Assembly (NCBI GenBank): GCA_024234875.1
Contig: JACKNM010000003.1
Location: 302,001-366,000, forward strand
DNA: 64,000 nt
From: Ectothiorhodospiraceae bacterium
GTDB taxonomy: Bacteria; Pseudomonadota; Gammaproteobacteria; HK1
Direction: 5' to 3'
How positions within the stretch are numbered: position 1 is the first letter of the stretch; each line of letters opens with the position of its first letter. The translations under genes were made by a program, and so were the position numbers. Positions 15,281 to 22,388 of the stretch are shown in pieces. The notes below the pieces were generated by a model that saw only the letters and a program-made list of their open reading frames with translations, was not told the origin of the DNA and did not search any database.

Positions 15281-17503
15281 TCATCCGCCGACGTGGATCC
15301 CGCTCTCGCCGGCCGCGTCCAGCCCGATCCCGAGCTCCGACGGCAGTCCGCGCCGGCGCTGCCCCCAGCGGCTGTCGTCGCCCGGCGCGAGATGGGGGCT
15401 CGCGGGGTACTGGTAGCGGTCGGTGCCGCCGGCGTCGATCATGACCCCGATGCTCGCGCCGAGGGGCCGCTTCTCCACGCACTCGGCGCCGACCTCGCCC
15501 AGCCCGCTGCCGTAATCGTTCAGCGCCCGATAGGCGTCGTCGCCGGCGTTGTCGACGAGCAGCCCGACGCCGTTGCAGTGCGAGGCCCCGGCGCCGAGCC
15601 CGGCGATGACGTAGACGTCGTCGCCGCGCTCGTTGAGCAGCGCTCCGACACTGAGGTCGTGGCCGGCGCCGAGGTGCATGTAGCTCGGTGGCGCGTGGGT
15701 GTTGAAACGGTCGTCACCGTCACCGCCGTCGGCGAGCACCGCGAGCGCGAAGTGCGCGCCACCGCCCTGCGCGTAATACATCGCCTCGTAGGTGTCGGCG
15801 CCGTCGGCGTCGGAGAGGAAGCCGGCGCCCTGCCAGTAGCCGGTGCCCTGGGCGAAGAGCGCGGCATCGTAGCGGTCGTCGCCGCCGGCGTCGCGGAGCA
15901 CGCCGACGCCGCCGGAGAGATACACCCCGTGCGCGTCGTGGCGCCGCCCGAATCCCGCGCCCTGGCAGAACGAGACGTTGCTCCGCCGCGCGGTCTGGCT
16001 GCCGGGGAACAGCAGCAGCCCTCCCCGCTCGAGTCGCCCCGGCTCGCAGGTGTAGACGTCGTCGCCGCCGCCGTCGAGGAGCAACCCGAAGCCGCCCGAG
16101 TAGCCGAATCCCTGCGCGGCGTGGACCGCGCGTCGCAGGTCACGGCCGTTGCCCGCGTCGACCGCGATGGCGATGCCGAATACCGCCGCGCCCTGGGCTC
16201 GCGTCTCGGCCAGGTAGCGGTCGTCGCCACCCCCGTCGAAGAGCACGCCGACGCCGAGGTGGGCGTAGCCCTGGCTCATGTTGAGCGACTGGTAGTGGTC
16301 GTCGCCGTCGCCGAGGTCGAAGAGCATGCCGATGCCGTCGCGGCCCGCCCCCTGGCGCGCCTCGGTCGACAGGCTGAACGGGCCGGCCTCCGCCGAATGC
16401 GGCGCCCGGCCGGCGCCGTCGGCCGGCAGCAGCCGCGCGTCCGGCGTGCCGCCGTGCTCGGGGTAGCGGTAGCGGTCGTCGCCCGCGACGTCGATCAGCA
16501 GGCCGACCGGGTAGCCGCGCGCGTTGCTCCCCGCCGCTCCGTAGTAGGCGTCGTCGCCGCCGAGGTCGACCAGCAGCAGCGGCGCCGGCTGGAGGTCGTG
16601 CACCTGGTCCGCGGCGTCGGCGATCACGATCTCGCCGAGCGGTGTCGGCTGCCGGTAACCGACGCCGCGGCGCCCCGCGAACCGCTCCAGCCCGGCGGAC
16701 TCGATGGCCCACGCGAGCTGGCTGGCGGCGCGATAGAGGCGTGCGCGGGGTGCACCGCCGAGCAGATACCGGCCCACCCCCGGCAGGCGCGGGTCGATCC
16801 AGGGCGAGCCCGGGTCGAAGGTGAGGTGATTGCCGCCGTAGTCCCACATCTCGAGGGCGGGCCCCGGGGGCAGCTCGACCGCGGCGTGGGCGGCGTCGCG
16901 CGCCGCCGCGGCCTCCGCGACCGCCGCCAGCACCGGCGCGAGGGCGCGCGCGAGATCCGCGGGGAGCACACCGGAGCCCGGTGGACAACCGGTGCCGGCG
17001 GGGTCGAGCGCGCAGAGGGCGGCCAGCGCCTGATCGAAGGCCCGGGCGTCGTGTGCCGGTGCGGGTGGCGGCGCGTCGTCCGGGCCGAGGTCGAGCACGC
17101 GCGCGGCGTGGCGAATCAGCCCGGCCACCGGATGTGGGCTCGCGAGGTGGCGGTCGGTGATGCCCGCGATCTCGCCCTCGACGCAGCCGAGGCGCGTGGC
17201 ATCGGACTGCGCGAGACGCAGCCACGACAGGCGAAACGGATCCTCGAGCGCCCCGGCCCGGGCATAGGGCGACGACTGTCGGTCGGCCTCGTCGAGACCG
17301 ATCACCACCTCGGTGGAGCCGAGCGCACGGTCGAGCAGCGGCGTCGCGCGGTCGGCCTGGCAGGGGCCGGGCAGGGGTATCGGATCCCAGTCGCCCGGCC
17401 GGTCCCAGACCCCGTCGGCGACCTCGGTGCGCGGCGTCAGCGCGCAGCCGGCGAGGAGTCCGAGCCAGGGCAGCAGCCAGAGGCGCAGTGCGCGCAAGGT
17501 CAC
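15281..17503 (-). CDS. Large repeat lipoprotein with G-G-D-D-x-Y motifs
   Basis: A 740-residue exported lipoprotein: the lipobox LLAGC places the lipidated Cys at residue 20. Residues 20-300 are helical and unassigned. From about residue 305 to 700 there are eleven copies of a motif h-x-D-x-G/A-G-D-D-x-Y (at about 315, 340, 399, 425, 479, 540, 567, 595, 626, 653, 692). They are spaced 25-31 residues or about twice that, with AQG or SQG turns between them. This suggests a solenoid such as a beta-helix, with acidic turns that might bind calcium; neither is proven. The start may be GTG (17503) or, better spaced from GGAG at 17505-17508, TTG two codons later (17497). No catalytic motif was seen. 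Confidence 0.8.
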   Translation of the reverse strand: MTLRALRLWLLPWLGLLAGCALTPRTEVADGVWDRPGDWDPIPLPGPCQADRATPLLDRALGSTEVVIGLDEADRQSSPYARAGALEDPFRLSWLRLAQSDATRLGCVEGEIAGITDRHLASPHPVAGLIRHAARVLDLGPDDAPPPAPAHDARAFDQALAALCALDPAGTGCPPGSGVLPADLARALAPVLAAVAEAAAARDAAHAAVELPPGPALEMWDYGGNHLTFDPGSPWIDPRLPGVGRYLLGGAPRARLYRAASQLAWAIESAGLERFAGRRGVGYRQPTPLGEIVIADAADQVHDLQPAPLLLVDLGGDDAYYGAAGSNARGYPVGLLIDVAGDDRYRYPEHGGTPDARLLPADGAGRAPHSAEAGPFSLSTEARQGAGRDGIGMLFDLGDGDDHYQSLNMSQGYAHLGVGVLFDGGGDDRYLAETRAQGAAVFGIAIAVDAGNGRDLRRAVHAAQGFGYSGGFGLLLDGGGDDVYTCEPGRLERGGLLLFPGSQTARRSNVSFCQGAGFGRRHDAHGVYLSGGVGVLRDAGGDDRYDAALFAQGTGYWQGAGFLSDADGADTYEAMYYAQGGGAHFALAVLADGGDGDDRFNTHAPPSYMHLGAGHDLSVGALLNERGDDVYVIAGLGAGASHCNGVGLLVDNAGDDAYRALNDYGSGLGEVGAECVEKRPLGASIGVMIDAGGTDRYQYPASPHLAPGDDSRWGQRRRGLPSELGIGLDAAGESGIHVGG

Positions 17504-17519
17504 TCTCCGTGGTGCTTCC

Positions 17520-17545
17520 CTGGACTCGCGGTAGCGCGAGTCCAG
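17520..17545. promoter_or_regulatory. Perfect hairpin in the spacer between the repeat lipoprotein and GspF-like genes
   Basis: An 11-bp perfect stem (17520-17530 with 17535-17545) with a four-base loop sits 17 bases upstream of the lipoprotein start, just before its ribosome binding site on the minus strand. Because the flanking genes diverge, it is not a normal terminator. It could be an operator, or a leader hairpin that controls translation or RNA stability. Confidence 0.5.
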
Positions 17546-17637
17546 GAGTGTAGAGGCTCGCGGCGTCCGGCGGGCCGACCGGCCCCACCGCGACCGGCGG
17601 GCCGACTCCGGGGTATCGGCCTGCCCGGGGGGTTCAC

Positions 17638-18579
17638 TTGAGGGCGGGGTCCGCCACGGCGCCGCTGCGCGAGCGGGCCGACGTGCTGACCGCGCTCGGG
17701 CGGTCGTTGCAGGCCGGCCTGACGGCGCGGCGCGCGCTGGCCGCGCTCGCGCCCGATGCGTCGCCTCACCTTCGAGAGCGGCTCCGCGCCGCCTCGCGCG
17801 ACAGTGGAGGGACCATCGCCAGCGCCCTGGCCGGGGCCGGCCTCGCGCCGGCCCGCGACCGAGCCCAGATCGAGGCGGCCGAGACCGCCGGGTGCCTGGC
17901 AGCGGCGCTCTCCCGCCTCGGCGCCCGGCACACCGCGCGCGCTGCCCGCCGCGCGCGGGTCCGGGCCCGCTCGGCCCTGCCGTTGCTGGTCGCCCTGCTG
18001 GCGCTGGTTCTGCTGCCGCTACCGGCGTTGGTCGCCGGCCGGCTCGACCCGACGTGGTGGGTGGTGCGCACCGTGCTCGTGGTGGGGATCGTCGCCCTCG
18101 GCGGGCGGTGGTTGCTCCGTCGCCTCGCCGCGGCTCTCGACCAGCCGGCGGCGGGCGTGCTCGAGCGGGCGATGACCCGGCTGCCGCTGGTCGGTCGGAT
18201 GCTTGCCGACGAGCGCCGGCTGGCGGCGCTGGAAGCGGTGCACGGGCTGCTGGTGGCCGGGGTGCCGGCGAGCATGGCTCTCGAGCGCGCCCTCGGACCG
18301 GCCGCCGGCGGCGGGGCCGGGCGCGCCGCGGTGGCCAGGGTCGCCGGCGGTGGCAGCCTCGCTCAGGCGCTCGACGCCACCGAACTCACCCCCGACCGCC
18401 ACCACGCGGCGTTGCTCGCGAGCGCCGAGGTTGCCGGCCGACTCGACGACGCCCTGGAGCGCGGCTGCGCCGCTCTCGCCGCGGATCTCGACAGCCGCGC
18501 GACGGTGCTCGCCGACTGGTTGCCGCGGCTGCTCCACGCCCTCGTCGCGGTGCTGGTGGCGGGGTCGATCCTCGGTTGA
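17638..18579 (+). CDS. Type II secretion/type IV pilus F-like inner-membrane protein (orphan)
   Basis: A 313-residue protein organised like GspF/PilC. It has a cytoplasmic helical T2SSF bundle (LTALGRSLQAGLTARRALAAL ... AETAGCLAAALSRL), membrane helices near residues 115-165, a second T2SSF bundle (LEAVHGLLVAGVPASMALERAL ... ASAEVAGRLDDALERG) and a final helix. It is shorter than typical GspF (about 400 residues) and no pilus, pseudopilin, E-type ATPase or secretin gene is nearby, so it is either part of a dispersed system or a degenerate copy. The start is TTG at 17638 with a G-rich ribosome binding site six bases upstream. It lies 38 bases ahead of the partner-switching genes. Confidence 0.75.
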   Translation: MRAGSATAPLRERADVLTALGRSLQAGLTARRALAALAPDASPHLRERLRAASRDSGGTIASALAGAGLAPARDRAQIEAAETAGCLAAALSRLGARHTARAARRARVRARSALPLLVALLALVLLPLPALVAGRLDPTWWVVRTVLVVGIVALGGRWLLRRLAAALDQPAAGVLERAMTRLPLVGRMLADERRLAALEAVHGLLVAGVPASMALERALGPAAGGGAGRAAVARVAGGGSLAQALDATELTPDRHHAALLASAEVAGRLDDALERGCAALAADLDSRATVLADWLPRLLHALVAVLVAGSILG

Positions 18580-18617
18580 GCGCGTGGTCGGCGACGTTTG
18601 CCGGGGGCCTCGATTGC

Positions 18618-19943
18618 ATGCATATTGCCGCGATGCCTTCCATGTCGGTCCCTCTCGCGACCAACGGCGACCTCGGCGAGCAGCTCGAGCTGCTGGCGGA
18701 GATGGGGCAGGATTTCGCGTCGTCGCTGGACATCGGCGAGACGCTGTCGAAGGCGCTGGCCCGGATCGCGCGTTACCTCGATGCCGAGGCCGCCTCCCTG
18801 TTCCTCCTCGACGAGCACGACCGACAGCTCGTGTGCCGCGCGTGCTTCGGGCCGGTGAACATCACCGGCTTGCGGATCGATGCGCGGCGCGGCGTGGTCG
18901 GGCGCACGGTGCAGGACAACACCTGCCAGATGGTGCGCGACGTGCGTCTGGACCCGGACTTCGCGAAGTCGGTGGACGAGAACACCGGCTTCGTCACCCG
19001 CTCCATCCTGTGCGCGCCCCTGAGCGTCAAGGACCGGCGGGTCGGGGCGATCGAGCTCGTCAACAAGCGGCGCTCGACCGACGACGAGTCCGACGGGCTG
19101 TTCTCGGACCAGGACCGGCGCGTGCTGCAGGTGCTCGCGAGCTCCGCCGCGCTCGCCATCATCAACGCCCGTCTCACCGCCGCGGTGATCGAGCAGGAGA
19201 AGGTCCGACGCGAGCTCGAGCTCGCGGCCGAGATCCAGCGCAACCTCCTGCCGCGTCGCCGCGCCGAGGACTTTCCGGTGGTGGGGGTCAACGTGCCGGC
19301 GCGCGGGGTCTCGGGGGACTTCTACGACGTGTTCGACCTGCCCGACGGGCGGATCGGGTTCAGCATCGGCGACGTCTCGGGCAAGGGCATCAACGCCGCC
19401 CTTCTGATGGCGAAGACCGCGAGCATCTACCGCTGCCTCGGCCGCACCATCGACGACCCGGGCCGCCTGCTCGCCCTGGTCAACGCGGAGCTCTGCGAGA
19501 CCGGCACCCGTGGCATGTTCGTGACCATGGTCGGTGGCGTGTTCGAGCCGACCACCGGACGCCTGTGCTTCGCGAACGCGGGGCACGAGCCGCCGCTGCT
19601 TCGTGATCGTCTCGGCGAGTACCGGGCCTATCCGGCCCAGGCGCCACCGGTCGGGATCGCGGCCGATCTGTTCCCGCCCGAGGGTTGCCCGGTCACCGAG
19701 CTGCGCCTCGGCGCGGAGACCCTGGTGGTGTTCACCGACGGCGTGACCGAGGGTCGCCTCGGCGACGGCTCGCCGGTCGGGGCCATCGGGGTGCGCCGGC
19801 TCCTCGAGCGGCATCGTACGCTGCGCCCGACCGAGCGCCTGTCGGCGGTGGTGGCCGAGATCGTGCGCCCGGGCCACCCGTTGCACGACGATCTCACGAT
19901 GCTCCTGGTCGAGGGACCGCTCGCGCGGGGGCAGGGCGTTTGA
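18618..19943 (+). CDS. GAF-SpoIIE (PP2C-type) serine phosphatase, RsbU-like
   Basis: A 441-residue cytoplasmic phosphatase. A GAF domain spans about 20-190 (LDAEAASLFLLDEHDRQLV ... APLSVKDRRVGAIELVN), a helical linker follows (EKVRRELELAAEIQRNLLP), then the SpoIIE/PP2C domain with metal-binding GDFYDVF, GDVSGKG and HDDLTML. It should dephosphorylate the STAS protein encoded two genes downstream in response to a GAF ligand. The start is uncertain among ATGs at 18618, 18633 and 18642; none has a strong ribosome binding site. Its stop overlaps the TTG start of the kinase gene (TTGA), so translation is coupled. Confidence 0.9.
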   Translation: MHIAAMPSMSVPLATNGDLGEQLELLAEMGQDFASSLDIGETLSKALARIARYLDAEAASLFLLDEHDRQLVCRACFGPVNITGLRIDARRGVVGRTVQDNTCQMVRDVRLDPDFAKSVDENTGFVTRSILCAPLSVKDRRVGAIELVNKRRSTDDESDGLFSDQDRRVLQVLASSAALAIINARLTAAVIEQEKVRRELELAAEIQRNLLPRRRAEDFPVVGVNVPARGVSGDFYDVFDLPDGRIGFSIGDVSGKGINAALLMAKTASIYRCLGRTIDDPGRLLALVNAELCETGTRGMFVTMVGGVFEPTTGRLCFANAGHEPPLLRDRLGEYRAYPAQAPPVGIAADLFPPEGCPVTELRLGAETLVVFTDGVTEGRLGDGSPVGAIGVRRLLERHRTLRPTERLSAVVAEIVRPGHPLHDDLTMLLVEGPLARGQGV

Positions 19944-20368
19944 CCGCGCCGGAGGTGGGCGAGCGCATCGTCGAGCTGCGGGTGCAGTCGCGCGCCGACC
20001 GCCTGCGCGTGGTGCGGGCGGTGGTGGCGGAGGCGGCGCGATCGGCGGGAGCCTCGGCACCGTGTGTCCGCGACATGGTGATCGCGGTCGACGAAGCGTG
20101 CCAGAATGTCATCCGGCACGCCTACGGGGGCCGTCCCGACGGCGAGATCATCTTGCAGATCAGTCGGCTCGACGATCGGCTGATCTTCGATCTCGTCGAC
20201 TTCGCCGCACCGGTGGATGCGTCGGTGATTCGTCCGCGCGACGTGACCGAGGTCCGTCCGGGCGGGCTGGGCACGCATTTCATCAACGAGTGCATGGACG
20301 AGGCGGTGTTCCGCCCGCCACCGGCCGGAGCCGGGAACCGGCTCTGGATGACCAAGCGCATCGAGTGA
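19940..20368 (+). CDS. Anti-sigma-factor-type serine kinase (RsbW/HATPase_c)
   Basis: A 142-residue GHKL ATPase. The N-box VIAVDEACQNVIRHAY (about residues 47-62) and the glycine loop in RPGGLGTHFINECMDE are complete, as in RsbW/SpoIIAB kinases that phosphorylate STAS antagonists. There is no membrane or sensor domain. The TTG start at 19940 overlaps the upstream stop. An alternative GTG at 19955 would shorten it by five residues. It sits ten bases before the STAS gene, giving the classic phosphatase-kinase-antagonist trio. No cognate sigma factor gene is present in the window. Confidence 0.88.
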   Translation: MTAPEVGERIVELRVQSRADRLRVVRAVVAEAARSAGASAPCVRDMVIAVDEACQNVIRHAYGGRPDGEIILQISRLDDRLIFDLVDFAAPVDASVIRPRDVTEVRPGGLGTHFINECMDEAVFRPPPAGAGNRLWMTKRIE

Positions 20369-20378
20369 GACCCAACCC

Positions 20379-20714
20379 ATGGACTGTGAGATCCGGGATG
20401 AAGGCGGGGTGGCCATCGTGGCTCTGACGGGCGACGTGGACCTCGAGACGTCGCCGCGGGTGCGCGGGGCCCTGCTCGACTGCGTCGGTGCCAAGCGCAG
20501 CGTCCTGGTCGACATGTCGGGCGTCTCCTACATCGACAGCTCCGGGGTCGCCAGTCTGGTCGAGGCCTACCAGACCGCGCGCAAGAGCAACACCAAGTTC
20601 GGTCTGGTGCAGGTGAGCGAGGCGGCGATGCGGGTGCTCGAGCTTGCCCGCCTCGACCGCGTGTTCGCCATCCACTCGACGCTCGCCGACGGGCTCAAGG
20701 ATGTCGGCGGCTGA
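20379..20714 (+). CDS. STAS-domain protein (anti-anti-sigma factor or MlaB-like)
   Basis: A 111-residue single STAS domain. The strand-helix region VDMSGVSYIDSSGVASLVEA contains D53-S54-S55-G56; Ser54 is the expected phosphorylation site. Two roles are possible: antagonist of a sigma-controlling kinase, or the MlaB subunit that binds the MlaF ATPase. Its 3' end overlaps the start of mlaE by 14 bases and its 5' neighbours are the kinase and phosphatase, so both readings are supported by context and may be combined. Confidence 0.92.
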   Translation: MDCEIRDEGGVAIVALTGDVDLETSPRVRGALLDCVGAKRSVLVDMSGVSYIDSSGVASLVEAYQTARKSNTKFGLVQVSEAAMRVLELARLDRVFAIHSTLADGLKDVGG

Positions 20715-21516
20715 TCGCCGGACGGGTCCGGTCCGCCAGATCGAGCAGCTCGGGCGCCTCACCGTTCGCGGTATCGAGGAGGTCGGCTACGGCGCCGCGT
20801 TGCTGCTGGAGAGCCTGTTCTGGGTCGTCGTCGGACGCCATCGCCGCCAACCGGTACGCCTCGGCGCGGTGGTCTCCGAGATGATGGAGATCGGCATCCG
20901 CGCGCTGCCCATCGTGTCGGTGCTGTCGGCGACCATCGGGGTGATGCTCGCGATCCAGGGCATCTACACCCTGAAGTTGTTCGGTGCAGAGTCGCGGGTG
21001 ACCGTCGGCATCGCGTTGTCCATCACCCGCGAGTTCGCGCCGCTGATCACCGGCATCCTGGTCGCCGGTCGCTCGGGGTCGGCGCTCGCCGCGCGCCTCG
21101 GCACCATGAACATCAACCAGGAGATCGACGCGCTGCGGGTGATGGGCATCAACCCGGTGCGCTTCCTGGTCGCGCCGGCGTTGTTGGCGATGGTGGTGAT
21201 GGTGCCGGCCCTGACCTTCTGGTCCGACTTCGTGGGCCTGCTCGGCGCGGGGATCTACGTCTCGCTCGATCTCGGCATGACGCTGAACGCCTACAGCGAT
21301 CGCGTCATCGAGGTGCTCAAGGTCGACGATCTGATGCACGGCCTCGGCAAGAGCGTCATCTTCGCCGCGCTGATCACGCTGGTGGCGGTGGTCAACGGCG
21401 TCAGCGTGACCGGCGGTGCCGAAGGCCTCGGACGGGCGACGACGCGCGCGGTGGTGCAGGCGATCACCGCGATCGTCGTCACCGACATGCTGTTCGTGTT
21501 CGTGGTGACGCGGTGA
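20701..21516 (+). CDS. mlaE: MlaE-type permease of a phospholipid ABC transporter
   Basis: A 271-residue inner-membrane permease. After an amphipathic N-terminus come about five helices with the MlaE signatures IVSVLSATIGVMLAIQG, LVAGRSGSALAARLGTM and EIDALRVMGINPVRFLVAP. It forms the membrane core, with the MlaF ATPase, that moves phospholipids between inner and outer membranes. The ATG at 20701 lies inside the STAS gene, and its stop overlaps the GTG of mlaF, so the order STAS-mlaE-mlaF-mlaD is a single translation-coupled operon. Length matches the family. Confidence 0.95.
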   Translation: MSAADRRTGPVRQIEQLGRLTVRGIEEVGYGAALLLESLFWVVVGRHRRQPVRLGAVVSEMMEIGIRALPIVSVLSATIGVMLAIQGIYTLKLFGAESRVTVGIALSITREFAPLITGILVAGRSGSALAARLGTMNINQEIDALRVMGINPVRFLVAPALLAMVVMVPALTFWSDFVGLLGAGIYVSLDLGMTLNAYSDRVIEVLKVDDLMHGLGKSVIFAALITLVAVVNGVSVTGGAEGLGRATTRAVVQAITAIVVTDMLFVFVVTR

Positions 21517-22355
21517 GCGCGCGCGCGTCGTATGCGCTGCGCGACGCCCGTGGCGACGCTCCGGTGGTGATCGAGGTCGACGAGCTGGTCACCCACTACG
21601 GTGAGCGTCGAATCCTCAACGGCGTCTCGCTCAGTGTGCGCGAGGGCGAGATCCTGGTGATCATGGGCGGCAGCGGCTCGGGCAAGAGCACGTTGCTGCG
21701 CTATCTGCTCGCGCTCGAGCAGCCGACCTCGGGCAGCGTCCGAATCCTGGGCGTCGACGTCGCGCGGGCGGCGCCGCGCCAGCTCTACGAGCTGCGCAAG
21801 CGCATGGGGGTGGCGTTCCAGGGCGGCGCGCTGTTCAGCTCGATGTCGGTCGGCGAGAACATCATGCTGCCGCTGCGCGAGCACACCGACCTCGACGAGC
21901 GGACGATTCAGATCATGGCCCGGCTGAAGCTCGAGGTGGTCGACCTCGCGGGCTTCGAGCATCTGATGCCGGCCGAGCTCTCCGGCGGCATGATCAAGCG
22001 CGCGGCGCTCGCCCGCGCGGTGGTCATGGACCCGAAGCTGCTGTTCTGCGACGAGCCGAGCGCCGGGCTCGACCCGGTGGTGGCGGCGGCGCTCGACGAC
22101 CTCATCCTGCGCCTGCGGGCGGCGCTGGGGATGACGGTGGTGGTGGTCACCCACGAGCTCGACAGCGCGTTCAAGATCGCGGACCGGATCGTGGTCCTGG
22201 ACAAGGGGAACATCCTCACCATCGGCAGCGTGGCCGAGGTGCGGGCGAGCGACAACGTGCGGGTGCAGAATCTTCTCAATCGCAAGGTCGAGGCCGAGGA
22301 GCTCGACCCGGACGCATACCTGCGCCGACTCATGGGGGAGGGTGTCGGACGGTAG
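21513..22355 (+). CDS. mlaF: MlaF-type ABC ATPase
   Basis: A 280-residue ATPase. Walker A is GGSGSGKST, the signature is ELSGGMIKRAALARA, Walker B is KLLFCDEPSAGLDP, and the switch histidine is in VVVTHE. It powers MlaE. The N-terminal about 25 residues and the C-terminal tail after RIVVLDKGN are normal for MlaF; the tail is where MlaB-like STAS proteins contact MlaF in E. coli. The GTG start at 21513 overlaps the mlaE stop. Confidence 0.96.
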   Translation: MSARASYALRDARGDAPVVIEVDELVTHYGERRILNGVSLSVREGEILVIMGGSGSGKSTLLRYLLALEQPTSGSVRILGVDVARAAPRQLYELRKRMGVAFQGGALFSSMSVGENIMLPLREHTDLDERTIQIMARLKLEVVDLAGFEHLMPAELSGGMIKRAALARAVVMDPKLLFCDEPSAGLDPVVAAALDDLILRLRAALGMTVVVVTHELDSAFKIADRIVVLDKGNILTIGSVAEVRASDNVRVQNLLNRKVEAEELDPDAYLRRLMGEGVGR

Positions 22356-22388
22356 GCGCGCGGCGCGGCTCGCCAGTCCGGGGCAACG

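Noticed and set aside
15260..17641. A 793-codon plus-strand frame opposite the repeat lipoprotein
   Set aside because: The minus-strand frame has a lipobox and regular repeats; the plus-strand frame has neither.
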